A DNA stretch of 64,000 bases from Bacillus sp. AFS073361 (GCF_002567005.1 NZ_NUZU01000028.1:90623-154622), one strand, 5' to 3'; positions 17,558 through 26,028 are shown, counted from the stretch's first letter. Translations and numbers: made by a program. The notes: generated by a model not told the origin, from the sequence alone.

Positions 17558-17723
17558 TATTTTCCTTATCATGATCATCATCCATTATTCCTTTGGTTGA
17601 CTGTTTAAATTCTCTAAGTGTAGATCCCAAGGCACGACCTAGCTCAGGCAGTTTTTTCGGCCCAAAAACAATTAAAGCAATCACAAATATCAATAAGGCA
17701 CCACCGATTCCTATGTTTGCCAC
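17553..17723 (-). CDS. tatA: TatA-type twin-arginine translocase subunit (56 aa)
   Basis: This short gene reads from a GTG start at 17723 to TAA at 17553-17555. The product begins [25 protein letters not shown], one membrane helix followed by the [14 protein letters not shown] amphipathic helix signature of TatA. It ends in a short acidic tail with [15 protein letters not shown] is nine bases before the GTG. It lies 15 bases after the ZIP gene and is the last gene of an operon whose first gene encodes a Tat-exported copper oxidase, so it may serve that enzyme. No tatC is in this operon; a tatC occurs at 25087. Confidence 0.9.
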   Translation of the reverse strand: MANIGIGGALLIFVIALIVFGPKKLPELGRALGSTLREFKQSTKGIMDDDHDKENK

Positions 17724-17738
17724 CTTGACTCCTCCTAA

Positions 17739-18905
17739 TTATTTTACGAAAAAAGCCGTAAAATACATGATTAATAGTCCAAGTGTAAATCCAGTAAAAT
17801 TCATCCATGATACAACTGCTTCATTATTCTTTTTTTGTTCTTCGATTAGCATTTTGGATATAACAAATATTACCTGTAAAATGGCACCCGCACCAATTCC
17901 TAAAAATATGGCACCCCAAATTGGTGAAAAGATAAAACCTCCAAACCATGTTCCCAAAATGGCGGGAGCACCAGCAATCGTTCCTAATAAAACAAAAGAA
18001 CTAAATTTTGGTTTGCTTTTTAATAATGGAGCAGCAATCCCTATCCCCTCAGTAATATTATGCAAGGTAAAACCGATGACCAAAAAAGTACCTAGTGCGG
18101 CTTCTCCGAGGGCAAAAGACGAACCAATAGCCAACCCTTCTCCAAAATTATGAAGACCAATACCTGTTGCCATCAATAATGAAATCCCCAGCGGTGAATA
18201 ACCCGTTCGTTTTTGTCTTTGATGTTGATATTGATCAAATCCAACCAGTAAAAGAAACGAAAGAACGGTACAAATGATCACAACCATGTTGCCCTGGAAT
18301 ACAGATGGTGCTTCAGCACCTATTTCAAATCCATCAAATAACGTGCCAAAAAATAAGAATAATAGAAGTCCTACAGTGAGGGCAAGAATGGCATTAATCC
18401 AGCTTTTTTTCAAACGCTTCATAAATGGATACCACAATAAACCTAGAGTAATCGGTACAATTCCGACATAGAAGCCAATAAATCCGTAGTTCAACACATT
18501 ATCCCATGAAAATTCGGGAGTTAATGTGGCCGCATCAATCACAGCTTCCGTTATGATCCCATTCTCTGATATTAATAGAATGGTATGGGGGTCGCCTTCA
18601 ACCCACGGATAATTTATGGTTACCTTTCCATCTTGAAACCTTTTGAGCTTTGAACTAGGAGTCATCGAAAAATTCCATACAGAATCATCAACAATCACTT
18701 GAGAAATCGTCAGTGTTTCTGGGCCTGTATTACTTACATCTAACTCAAAACCTGATGGTACAATTTTTATTTGTTCCACATTAAGCACTTCGATGGGAGC
18801 GGCAGGATCTCGTTCTACTCCGGCCCCATTCTTAAATACCCATCCCAATACAAGTATTAAAAGAACCAGCGGGATAAGACCAGTAATCACCCATTTTGAT
18901 TTCAT
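17739..18905 (-). CDS. ZIP-family metal transporter with extracytoplasmic N-terminal domain
   Basis: A single N-terminal membrane helix (about residues 6-25) is followed by a soluble beta-rich extracytoplasmic region (about 30-135). A ZIP-type domain of about eight helices then carries two metal motifs: LHNFGEGLAIG and LHNITEGIGIAAPL (HNxxEG in both). ZIP proteins move zinc, iron or manganese into the cytoplasm or act in the opposite direction in some bacterial types; the substrate is not decided by sequence. ATG 18905 is preferred over GTG 18914, because AAGGAG lies eight bases before it and overlaps the GTG. It sits between the copper oxidase and tatA. The short spacing suggests one transcript. 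Confidence 0.8.
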   Translation of the reverse strand: MKSKWVITGLIPLVLLILVLGWVFKNGAGVERDPAAPIEVLNVEQIKIVPSGFELDVSNTGPETLTISQVIVDDSVWNFSMTPSSKLKRFQDGKVTINYPWVEGDPHTILLISENGIITEAVIDAATLTPEFSWDNVLNYGFIGFYVGIVPITLGLLWYPFMKRLKKSWINAILALTVGLLLFLFFGTLFDGFEIGAEAPSVFQGNMVVIICTVLSFLLLVGFDQYQHQRQKRTGYSPLGISLLMATGIGLHNFGEGLAIGSSFALGEAALGTFLVIGFTLHNITEGIGIAAPLLKSKPKFSSFVLLGTIAGAPAILGTWFGGFIFSPIWGAIFLGIGAGAILQVIFVISKMLIEEQKKNNEAVVSWMNFTGFTLGLLIMYFTAFFVK

Positions 18906-18920
18906 GGTTTTCACTCCTTC

Positions 18921-19937
18921 CTATTCAACCTCAAAGAATCCCATCCAGCCTAGTTCCGCAAATTCGCTGACATGAGCATGAAACATATATTTTCCCTTGT
19001 ATGGGAAACGAACTTCAATAATTCCACGTTCTCCTTGGCACTGCATAATGGTATCGGTAAATTGACTTGGGTTGTCATTTCTACCTGTTGGTATATACGT
19101 AAAAAAGTTTGCATGTAAATGGAAAGAGTTTAGTAAGTCAAACTCGGTTAAATTACTTAAATAGATTCGGACAAGTTGATCCTTTTTTATCTTTATCGGA
19201 TGATTCATAAAGGCAAACGCATACCCATTCACCGTATAAAATTCATTTGCCCCATCTAAATCTAAATCAAAGGCATTCATGACCATATTTAATTCTAGTG
19301 CTGGTTCTCTTGGTGTTTTGGGATCAATAATAAAATTTCCATATAGGCCTTTATGAATATGCCGGCGCAAAGGTAAAACATGGCAATGATATAGTTGTAG
19401 GCCGTATGGTTTTGCTTCAAATTCATACGTAAATGATTCACCTGGAGCGATAGCGTCCAATCCATCCATTTCTGGCGGGTGAATACCATGAAAATGAATC
19501 GAGTGAGGATGACTCCCACCGTTTATAAAATGAAATCGTAAAAGATCTCCTTCGGTACATCGAAATGTTGGGCCAGGAATCGTTCCATTATAGGTCCAGC
19601 CAGGGAACTTAATCCCCTTTGCGATTTCTATTTCTTTATCAACGGCAACTATTTGATATTCACGCAAAGTACGACCGTCTAATTGTTTGGTAGTTTTTCC
19701 ATAATCAAACTCGGTTAAAAGACGTTTAGCCATTTTATACCCTTCTGTTTTCGTAGAATCATACATGTTTGAGTGATTTGCAGAATGATTATGGTGACTT
19801 GTTGATGCATGGTCCTCAGCATGAACTACTTTAGAAAAAGGTGCAAATTTATTTAAATAAATACTTCCTGCTATCCCTAATGCTCCGGTCGTTCCCATTT
19901 TTAAAATATCTCTTCGAGAAATATTATTTTTCGACAT
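18921..19937 (-). CDS. Tat-exported two-domain multicopper oxidase
   Basis: The product has a twin-arginine signal, SRRDILKMGTTGALG (about residues 7-21). A His-rich linker (about 38-60) follows, then two cupredoxin domains. Domain 1 holds HFHGIHPPEMDG and HCHVLPLRRHIHKGL, with type 1 copper ligands in which Leu replaces the usual axial Met. Domain 2 holds HLHANFF and ends in FHAHVSEFAELGW, without the type 1 Cys. Thus type 1 copper appears only in domain 1. At about 338 residues it is smaller than three-domain CotA-type laccases. The ATG at 19937 has GGAGGGGG upstream. It could oxidise Cu(I), Fe(II) or Mn(II), or reduce nitrite in related folds; the substrate is open. Confidence 0.83.
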   Translation of the reverse strand: MSKNNISRRDILKMGTTGALGIAGSIYLNKFAPFSKVVHAEDHASTSHHNHSANHSNMYDSTKTEGYKMAKRLLTEFDYGKTTKQLDGRTLREYQIVAVDKEIEIAKGIKFPGWTYNGTIPGPTFRCTEGDLLRFHFINGGSHPHSIHFHGIHPPEMDGLDAIAPGESFTYEFEAKPYGLQLYHCHVLPLRRHIHKGLYGNFIIDPKTPREPALELNMVMNAFDLDLDGANEFYTVNGYAFAFMNHPIKIKKDQLVRIYLSNLTEFDLLNSFHLHANFFTYIPTGRNDNPSQFTDTIMQCQGERGIIEVRFPYKGKYMFHAHVSEFAELGWMGFFEVE

Positions 19938-20016
19938 GTTTTTACCCCCTCCTAAAAAGTTTCCTTCAAGCAACTTTATTGTCCTTGTCAATACTTTAAG
20001 ATGCGGACATTCTTCT

Positions 20017-20022
20017 TGTCAA
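20017..20022 (-). promoter_or_regulatory. possible -35 of the copper oxidase operon (minus strand)
   Basis: A minus-strand TTGACA (20022-20017) is followed 17 bases later by TTAAAG, a weak -10. A second TTGACA occurs at 19991-19986. The assignment is tentative. Confidence 0.35.
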
Positions 20023-20041
20023 TACATAATTCAAAAAACAT

Positions 20042-20057
20042 TCAAATAATTATTTGA
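20042..20057. promoter_or_regulatory. CadC-type operator 1 (perfect palindrome)
   Basis: TCAAATAATTATTTGA is a perfect 16-base palindrome that overlaps the cadC -35 (TTGACC, 20054-20059). It resembles the known plasmid pI258 CadC operator core (TCAAATA...TATTTGA). It lies between cadC and the divergent copper oxidase operon, so it could affect both. Confidence 0.75.
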
Positions 20058-20082
20058 CCATTTATACGTAATTACATATACT
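20054..20082 (+). promoter_or_regulatory. cadC-cadA promoter
   Basis: TTGACC (20054-20059) and TATACT (20077-20082) are separated by 17 bases. Operator-like palindromes lie on both sides. Confidence 0.75.
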
Positions 20083-20087
20083 GATAA

Positions 20088-20103
20088 TCAAATAGGCGTT
20101 TGA
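20088..20103. promoter_or_regulatory. CadC-type operator 2
   Basis: TCAAATAGGCGTTTGA shares both half-sites (TCAAAT / TTTGA) with operator 1 and lies just after the -10, at the expected transcription start. Confidence 0.65.
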
Positions 20104-20113
20104 ATATGGGGGT

Positions 20114-20485
20114 ATGGAACTTTTGAAGCACGATGATGTATGTGAAATAACTTGCGTGGATGGAGAAAAGGTAAAAAGGGTAAAAGAATCGGTATCCCAA
20201 CAAAATACAATGGCCGTTTCACAAATATTTAAAGCTTTGTCCGATGATACTAGGATTAAAATTGCCTTGGCTTTAAGCGAAGAAGAGGAATTATGTGTAT
20301 GTGATGTAGCCAATATCGTAGGTAGTACCACCGCTACGGCCTCCCATCATTTACGGCTTCTTCGTAATTTAGGATTAGCGAAATATCGAAAAGAGGGAAA
20401 ATTAGTTTTCTATTCTTTGGATGATGATCATGTAAAACAATTGATTCAAATTGCATTTGAGCATCAAAAGGAGATGAAATCATGA
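20114..20485 (+). CDS. cadC: CadC, ArsR/SmtB-family metal-responsive repressor
   Basis: This winged-helix repressor of 123 residues matches CadC: an N-terminal Cys pair region (VCEITCVDGEKV), the SQIFKALSDDTRIKIALAL helix, the ELCVCDVANI metal-sensing motif (CxC of the alpha-3N type site), and ATASHHLRLLRNLGL as recognition helix. Cadmium, lead or zinc binding releases it from DNA. The gene overlaps the cadA start by four bases (ATGA), so the pair is coupled. Two CadC-like palindromes flank its promoter. The ATG at 20114 follows a GGGGG run only one base away, a poor ribosome site, but no better in-frame start is present. Confidence 0.92.
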   Translation: MELLKHDDVCEITCVDGEKVKRVKESVSQQNTMAVSQIFKALSDDTRIKIALALSEEEELCVCDVANIVGSTTATASHHLRLLRNLGLAKYRKEGKLVFYSLDDDHVKQLIQIAFEHQKEMKS

Positions 20486-22617
20486 GTGCCGCTTTGGAAA
20501 AATCCAATGAAAAAACCGTGTACCGTGTGCAAGGATTCACCTGAGCAGGCTGTGCGGCAAAGTTCGAAAAGAACGTACAGCACCTGGATGGTGTTGCTAA
20601 TGCAAGTATAAATTTTGGAGCTTCTAAACTTACCGTTTATGGGGAAACGACCATAGAGGAATTAGAAAAAGCAGGGGCGTTTGAGAATATAAAAGTCATC
20701 CCTGAGAAAGAACGATTTGATGTGAAAAAAGAACCGTTCCTGAAACAATACTCAACGGTTATCGCCTCATTTGTATTCTTGCTGATTGGATGGGTATCAG
20801 CTCAAATAAATGGGGAAGAGAGCATCTCTTCGATTTTAGCTTATGGAGCTTCTATCTTAGTGGGTGGTCATCGCCTTTTCACCACGGGATTGAAAAACTT
20901 ATTTCGACTTGAATTTGATATGAGAACTTTAATGACCATAGCTGTTATCGGAGCAGCGATTATCGGTGAATGGGGAGAAGGGGCAACGGTTGTCATCTTG
21001 TTCGCCATCAGTGAGGTTCTAGAGTCTTACTCGATGGATAAAGCAAGACAATCCATTCGTTCCTTAATGGATATAGCTCCGAAAGAGGCCTTCATTCGCA
21101 GGGGCGATAAAGAGTTTACAGTAGACGTGGACGATATTCGAATTGGAGATATCTTAATCGTAAAGCCTGGACAGAAAATCGCGATGGATGGAAGGGTGGT
21201 AAAAGGATTATCGTCTGTGAATCAGGCAGCGATTACTGGGGAATCTGTTCCAGTTTCCAAAACTGTGGATGATGAAGTATTTGCTGGAACTCTTAATGAA
21301 GAGGGACTTCTTGAGGTCAAAGTTACCAAACATGTGGACGATACTACGATTGCAAAAATCATTCATTTGGTGGAGGAGGCCCAAGCGGAAAAGGCCCCGT
21401 CACAAGCATTTGTTGATCGGTTTGCGAAATATTATACTCCTGTCATCATATTGATTTCGCTATTAGTAGCCGTACTGCCGCCTTTATTCTTTGATGGGGA
21501 TTGGAGCAAATGGATCTACCAGGGGCTGGCCGTATTAGTGGTAGGTTGTCCTTGCGCACTCGTTATTTCCACACCAGTTTCGATTGTAACCGCTATTGGG
21601 AATGCGGCCAGAAATGGGGTCTTGATTAAAGGGGGAATTCACTTAGAGGAAATGGGAGCCATTAAAGCCATTGCCTTTGATAAGACAGGGACTTTAACAG
21701 AAGGAATTCCTGTTGTAACGGATTATCTTCCTCAAGCGAATACAAATCCGAATGAACTTCTTTCCATTATTGCTGCATTAGAAAATGGTTCACAACATCC
21801 TTTAGCTTCAGCAATCATGAAAAAGGCTGAACAAGAACAATTGCCTTATCAAGACCTTGCTATTGAAGACTTCTCTTCCATTACAGGTAAAGGCATTAAA
21901 GGTAGAGTTAAGGATCAAATATATTATGTGGGAAGCCCTAATTTATTCGATGAACTCTTAACCACTGGAATACCAGCGAATCTTAAGGAGACGATAACTG
22001 AACTCCAAAATAAAGGAAAAACAGTTATGGTGGCCGGGACTTATTCAGAAATATTAGCCCTACTAGCAGTTGCAGATGAAGTGAGAGGAAACAGCCGATC
22101 AGTTATCCAGAAACTTCACTCACTAGGTATTCAAAAAACGATTATGTTAACGGGCGATAATAAAGGGACGGCCAATGCAATTGGCCAACAGGTGGGAGTT
22201 TCTGATATTCAGTCTGACCTTTTACCTCAAGATAAACTTGCCTTTATTAAAAAATTAAGAAATAAATACGACCGTGTGGCCATGGTTGGGGACGGTGTGA
22301 ATGATGCCCCAGCTCTTGCAGCATCGACTGTCGGTATTGCCATGGGAGGAGCTGGAACAGACACAGCTCTCGAAACAGCCGATATTGCTTTAATGGCTGA
22401 TGATTTAGGAAAACTGCCATTTACGTTAAAACTAAGCAGAAAAGCCTTATTTATCATCAAACAAAATATTACTTTTTCATTAGGAATTAAACTCTTCGCC
22501 CTATTATTAGTGATCCCCGGCTGGTTAACCCTATGGATTGCAATATTTGCCGATATGGGAGCGACACTTATCGTGACACTTAATGGTTTGCGGCTTCTCC
22601 GGGTAAAAGACAAATAA
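20482..22617 (+). CDS. cadA: CadA P1B-type cadmium/zinc/lead ATPase with in-frame TGA at the first metal-site Cys
   Basis: Read through one TGA, this gives a 711-codon protein of normal CadA length. It has an N-terminal HMA domain, about six membrane helices, CPC at about residues 356-358, DKTGT with phosphorylated Asp at about 400, an HP motif (SQHPLASA), and GDGVNDAPA. Codon 21 (20542-20544) is TGA where relatives have the first Cys of the HMA CxxC motif (GFT-x-AGC). The rest of the HMA frame is intact. Possible readings: selenocysteine, a nonsense mutation leaving an ATPase started at GTG 20722, or a sequencing error. The ATG overlaps cadC. A strong terminator follows the stop. Confidence 0.85.
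20546..20586 (+). promoter_or_regulatory. bSECIS-like hairpin just after the cadA TGA
   Basis: GCTGTGCG (20549-20556) pairs with CGTACAGC (20574-20581), one G-U included. CAG / CTG (20546-20548, 20584-20586) extend the stem across a two-base bulge. Inside, TTC / GAA (20563-20565, 20571-20573) closes a GAAAA apical loop that starts 21 bases after the TGA and has G first. Published bacterial SECIS rules ask for a loop about 16-37 bases away with an early G. The hairpin is in coding sequence and could be chance. Confidence 0.4.
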
Positions 22618-22620
22618 GCT

Positions 22621-22653
22621 ATGGCTTCCCAACAGTTTGGGAAGCCATTTTTT
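22621..22653 (+). terminator. terminator of cadCA
   Basis: A perfect 12-bp stem ATGGCTTCCCAA / TTGGGAAGCCAT (22621-22632 and 22637-22648) with a four-base loop is followed by a T run. Confidence 0.95.
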
Positions 22654-22856
22654 GATTTTAATCTTGGTCCCTCATAGTTTGTAAGTTTTTTATTAAGAGG
22701 ATATTAAATAAAACAAGACAAAATGACTACGTAAAATCGATAAAATTTACCGTTGATTGGAAAAAATATAGACTACTCATTTCAATTTTTATCACCTTTT
22801 AGTTCTAAATTCCTGTTATAGATTCAACCCCTATCGACCGCCTTATTATTTATCTA
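22654..22856. other. A/T-rich intergenic region before the phoD promoter
   Basis: No ORF, RNA or clear repeat was seen. The region contains several TTTTTATCACC / TTATTATT stretches but nothing specific up to the PhoP box at 22857. Confidence 0.4.
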
Positions 22857-22895
22857 TTTACAATCTTCATAATCTATTAATAAACACCATTTATA
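22857..22895 (+). promoter_or_regulatory. PhoP box upstream of phoD
   Basis: Four hexamers all fit TT(A/C/T)A(C/T)A: TTTACA (22857), TTCATA (22866), TTAATA (22877) and TTTATA (22890). The gaps are three, five and seven bases, within the usual 5 plus or minus 2. B. subtilis phoD is a Pho regulon gene, so this fits known biology. Confidence 0.6.
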
Positions 22896-22942
22896 ATCAA
22901 AGTCGTGTTTAAGAAATCCTATAATCTAAGGGGGAAGAAATC

Positions 22943-24700
22943 ATGACAAATGAGAGAACTTTGGACGAATTAATTAGGAATTTTACCGAACAAAATTTGA
23001 AAAAGAATGTAGATCGCCGCAGTTTTCTTTATGGCGCAGGCAAAATTGCAGGACTGTCCCTAGGGTTGGCCATTGCTCAGTCAATGGGAGGATTTAAAGT
23101 TGATGCGGCTCCAAATTTCAGCGAATATCCTTTTACACTTGGTGTTGCTTCTGGAGATCCATTATCTGATAGTGTAGTTTTATGGACAAGGTTGGCTCCG
23201 GATCCATTGAATGGCGGAGGGATGCCATCCCATATCGTTCCAGTCAATTGGGAACTTGCAACAGATGAAAACTTCCGCAACGTAATCAAACGAGGGACAG
23301 AACATGCCTCGCCTAGCCTCGCGCATTCTGTCCATGTAGAAGTGAGCGGACTGAAGGCGAACACGGTATATTTTTACCGATTTAAGACCGGAAATGAACT
23401 AAGCCCTGTTGGAAAAACAAAAACCCTTCCGGCAGCAGGTGACAGCATAGCAAGCATGACGTTCGCATTCGCTTCCTGTCAGCAATATGAACACGGATAT
23501 TATACGGCGTACAAGCATATGGCGAAAGAGGATCTTGATCTTGTGTTCCACGTCGGCGATTACATATATGAATACGGTACGAATGAGTATCTTTCTGCAA
23601 CGGGCAATGTCCGTGCCCACAAAGGCGATGAAATTATCACGCTTGAAGATTACCGTACGCGTCATGCCCAATATCGTTCAGATGAACACCTGAGGGCTGC
23701 ACATGCTGCATTCCCGTGGGTGGTCACATGGGATGACCATGAAGTGGAAAACAATTACGCAAATGTCATTCCAGAAAAGGACCAGTCTGTTGAAGAGTTT
23801 ATCAAGCGCCGTGCCGCTGCTTACCAGGCATATTACGAGCACATGCCGCTCCGCAGGACGTCATTGCCTCACGATGGCGGGATGCAATTATACCGGGATT
23901 TCGCTTATGGTGATTTAGCGAACTTCTATGTTCTTGATACACGCCAGTACCGGGATGACCAGGCGAATGGTGATGGTACGAAAGCCCATACACCGGAATC
24001 CTTGGATCCTAAGCGTACCCTTCTCGGTGCTGAGCAAGAACAATGGTTGTTTAACAATCTAGGAAATTCTAAATCTCAGTGGAACGTCCTAGCCCAGCAG
24101 ATTTTCTTTGCACAGCGCAAATCCGGAACCAGCACAGCACCAAAATTCAGCATGGATTCATGGGACGGCTATCCGGCACAACGCCAACGTGTCACAGATT
24201 TCGTTGCTGGCAAGAACCTTAACAACATTATTGTTATTACTGGCGATGTCCATGCAAGCTGGGCTTCTAACCTGACGACTGATTACAACAATCCAGACGC
24301 TCCGATTATTGGGGCAGAGTTTGTAGGGACATCGATTACAACAGGAGGAAATGGATCGGATTGGCGTGCAGACACAGCCAAATATTTAGCGGACAACCCG
24401 CACATTAAATTCTTTAACAATTACCGCGGTTACGTTCGATGCCAGGTCACTCCAGAGCAATGGCGTGCAGATTACCGTGTTGTTCCGTTCGTAACAGAGC
24501 CGGGAGCTGATATTTCCACAAGGGCGTCATTTGTTGTTTATAAGAAAGATCAGACAGGGATCAAGGAAATAGCCGCTACTACGGTGCCTATGGGTGTCAA
24601 AATGTCTGAAGAAGTCGAAGAAGACCGTCACCGTGCCCACGCACGAGCGCACGAAAAGCAAATGGAGAAAAAGCGCAAACGCGGAGCCGTTACTAATTAA
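22943..24700 (+). CDS. phoD: PhoD-family phosphodiesterase/alkaline phosphatase, Tat substrate
   Basis: This secreted enzyme hydrolyses phosphodiesters or monoesters, in B. subtilis including teichoic acids. A twin-arginine signal DRRSFLYGAGKIAG sits at about residues 24-37 (Arg25-Arg26). A beta-sandwich N-domain (about 55-150) and the PhoD metallophosphatase domain follow: ASCQQYEHGYYTAY, HVGDYIYEYG, TWDDHEVENNY, YVLDTRQYRDD and ITGDVHASW. The length of 585 residues equals that of B. subtilis PhoD. A Lys/Arg-rich tail (KKRKRG) ends it. tatAd and tatCd follow directly, so enzyme and translocase are in one operon. Codon usage is more GC-rich in the middle of the gene than in its flanks. Confidence 0.95.
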   Translation: MTNERTLDELIRNFTEQNLKKNVDRRSFLYGAGKIAGLSLGLAIAQSMGGFKVDAAPNFSEYPFTLGVASGDPLSDSVVLWTRLAPDPLNGGGMPSHIVPVNWELATDENFRNVIKRGTEHASPSLAHSVHVEVSGLKANTVYFYRFKTGNELSPVGKTKTLPAAGDSIASMTFAFASCQQYEHGYYTAYKHMAKEDLDLVFHVGDYIYEYGTNEYLSATGNVRAHKGDEIITLEDYRTRHAQYRSDEHLRAAHAAFPWVVTWDDHEVENNYANVIPEKDQSVEEFIKRRAAAYQAYYEHMPLRRTSLPHDGGMQLYRDFAYGDLANFYVLDTRQYRDDQANGDGTKAHTPESLDPKRTLLGAEQEQWLFNNLGNSKSQWNVLAQQIFFAQRKSGTSTAPKFSMDSWDGYPAQRQRVTDFVAGKNLNNIIVITGDVHASWASNLTTDYNNPDAPIIGAEFVGTSITTGGNGSDWRADTAKYLADNPHIKFFNNYRGYVRCQVTPEQWRADYRVVPFVTEPGADISTRASFVVYKKDQTGIKEIAATTVPMGVKMSEEVEEDRHRAHARAHEKQMEKKRKRGAVTN

Positions 24701-24771
24701 TTTAGTGGAAAGGCTTGGTTAAAGAACATTATCGATTCACCCCTACTGACACTTAGAGGAGATGAACTTAC

Positions 24772-24978
24772 ATGCTTTCCAATATTGGTATTCCTGGGTT
24801 AATTTTAGTACTCGTCATTGCTCTAATTATATTCGGGCCATCAAAGCTGCCGGAAATCGGTCGGGCATTTGGCCGTACCTTAACCGAATTTAAAGGAGCT
24901 GCAAAGGAATTAGTATCTGATGATCACAAAGAGGAAGAGAAAAAACCTGCACTTTCTGCTGTGAGAAAGGAAAACTAA
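24772..24978 (+). CDS. tatAd: TatAd, twin-arginine translocase pore subunit
   Basis: This 68-residue protein has one N-terminal membrane helix ([18 protein letters not shown]), the [17 protein letters not shown] amphipathic helix and a charged tail with KEEEKK. It closely recalls B. subtilis TatAd, the partner of TatCd for PhoD export. The ribosome site AGAGGAGAT precedes ATG 24772. It lies 71 bases after phoD and 108 bases before tatCd. In Bacillus, TatA proteins also do the TatB job, and no tatB is present here. Confidence 0.95.
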   Translation: MLSNIGIPGLILVLVIALIIFGPSKLPEIGRAFGRTLTEFKGAAKELVSDDHKEEEKKPALSAVRKEN

Positions 24979-24982
24979 TAGA

Positions 24983-25017
24983 AAAGAGAGCAGGCGGACT
25001 GCCCGTCAGCTCTCTTT
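24983..25017 (+). promoter_or_regulatory. intercistronic hairpin between tatAd and tatCd
   Basis: The stem AAAGAGAGC / GCTCTCTTT (24983-24991 and 25009-25017) encloses a GC-rich inner segment. The following tract is TCTATG, a poor U run. It could partly stop transcription or protect the 3' end of the phoD-tatAd message, giving more TatA than TatC. Confidence 0.55.
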
Positions 25018-25086
25018 CTATGTGTGCGGATGAATGTTGGAGCAACTTTCACTTAACCGCGTAAAAATAAAAAGGAGGTTTCTAGT

Positions 25087-25836
25087 ATGGGCTCCAAAGA
25101 GATGCGTCTGACAGATCATTTAGAGGAGTTTCGCCGGCGATTGATTATGACGGTACTGGCTTTTGTTACTTTTCTGATTGCCAATTTTATTTTTGTCCAG
25201 GACATTTATAAGTGGCTTGTAAAGGAGCTGGATGGAAAACTGGCTATCCTTGGTCCGAGTGATATCCTCTGGGTCTACATGATGATCGCGGCAGTATTTG
25301 CAGTCGCTGCAACTATTCCAGTCGCTGCCTACCAGACGTGGCGTTTTGTGGCACCGGCGTTGAATCGTGAAGAAAGTAAGGTGACCTTAAGGTTCATCCC
25401 TGGGTTATTCCTGTTGTTTATTGGAGGAATTTCATTCGGTTATTTCGTGCTGTTTCCGATTGTGCTTCGATTTTTAACGAATCTTTCTGCAGGACAATTT
25501 GAAACGATGTTCACAGCTGAAAAATATTTTCGGTTCATGATCAACCTAACACTGCCATTTGGCTTTCTGTTTGAAATGCCGCTCGTGGTGATGTTTTTAA
25601 CAAGATTAGGTATTCTCAATCCAATTAGGCTAGCCAAGGCAAGGAAACTTTCCTATTTTAGTCTAATTGTTGTATCCATTTTGATTACTCCGCCTGATTT
25701 TCTTTCAGATTTTCTTGTGATGATTCCATTGCTTCTACTATACGAAGTGAGCGTATCCTTGTCTAAGATTGTTTACAGGAAAAAATTGCTGCTTGAAGCG
25801 GTCCTACAGAACGATGGTCTACCGGAAAGCGGTTGA
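25087..25836 (+). CDS. tatCd: TatCd, twin-arginine translocase receptor subunit
   Basis: This polytopic protein of 249 residues has six membrane helices and the TatC N-terminal signature MRLTDHLEEFRRRLI. It includes the conserved FRRRL region that recognises the twin-arginine signal, then FVAPALNREE and F(E)MPLVV. Third gene of the phoD-tatAd-tatCd operon, it has a clear AAGGAGG ribosome site before ATG 25087. It is the only tatC in the window, so it may also serve the Tat-dependent copper oxidase encoded at 18921, if expressed together. Confidence 0.95.
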   Translation: MGSKEMRLTDHLEEFRRRLIMTVLAFVTFLIANFIFVQDIYKWLVKELDGKLAILGPSDILWVYMMIAAVFAVAATIPVAAYQTWRFVAPALNREESKVTLRFIPGLFLLFIGGISFGYFVLFPIVLRFLTNLSAGQFETMFTAEKYFRFMINLTLPFGFLFEMPLVVMFLTRLGILNPIRLAKARKLSYFSLIVVSILITPPDFLSDFLVMIPLLLLYEVSVSLSKIVYRKKLLLEAVLQNDGLPESG

Positions 25837-25887
25837 TTCACCACAGATCATCAGTGAAAAGAATTAATATAAATTGGAAAAATACTT

Positions 25888-25920
25888 AAGGATGATACCG
25901 AAATGGTTTCATCCTTTTAT
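25888..25920 (+). terminator. terminator of the phoD-tat operon
   Basis: AAGGATGA-T-ACC pairs with GGT-T-TCATCCTT around a five-base loop and is followed by TTTATTT, about 50 bases after tatCd. Confidence 0.75.
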
Positions 25921-26028
25921 TTATGAGTCCAAAGAAATTGAAAATCTGTGGGTTTTGATTCAAAATGATGATGTTATAATGAATGGAATGTGTAGAAAAA
26001 TATTGGCTACCAAGAAAGGATATACAAA

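Noticed and set aside
17593..18153. A 186-codon plus-strand frame
   Set aside because: It overlaps tatA and the ZIP gene on the minus strand, whose protein motifs are unambiguous; the plus-strand product is low-complexity and has no ribosome site.
18921..19937. Reading the copper oxidase as a true nitrite reductase (NirK)
   Set aside because: The MCO-type HxH pairs and the His-rich ends fit multicopper oxidases; no other denitrification gene is nearby, although NirK-like folds are related.
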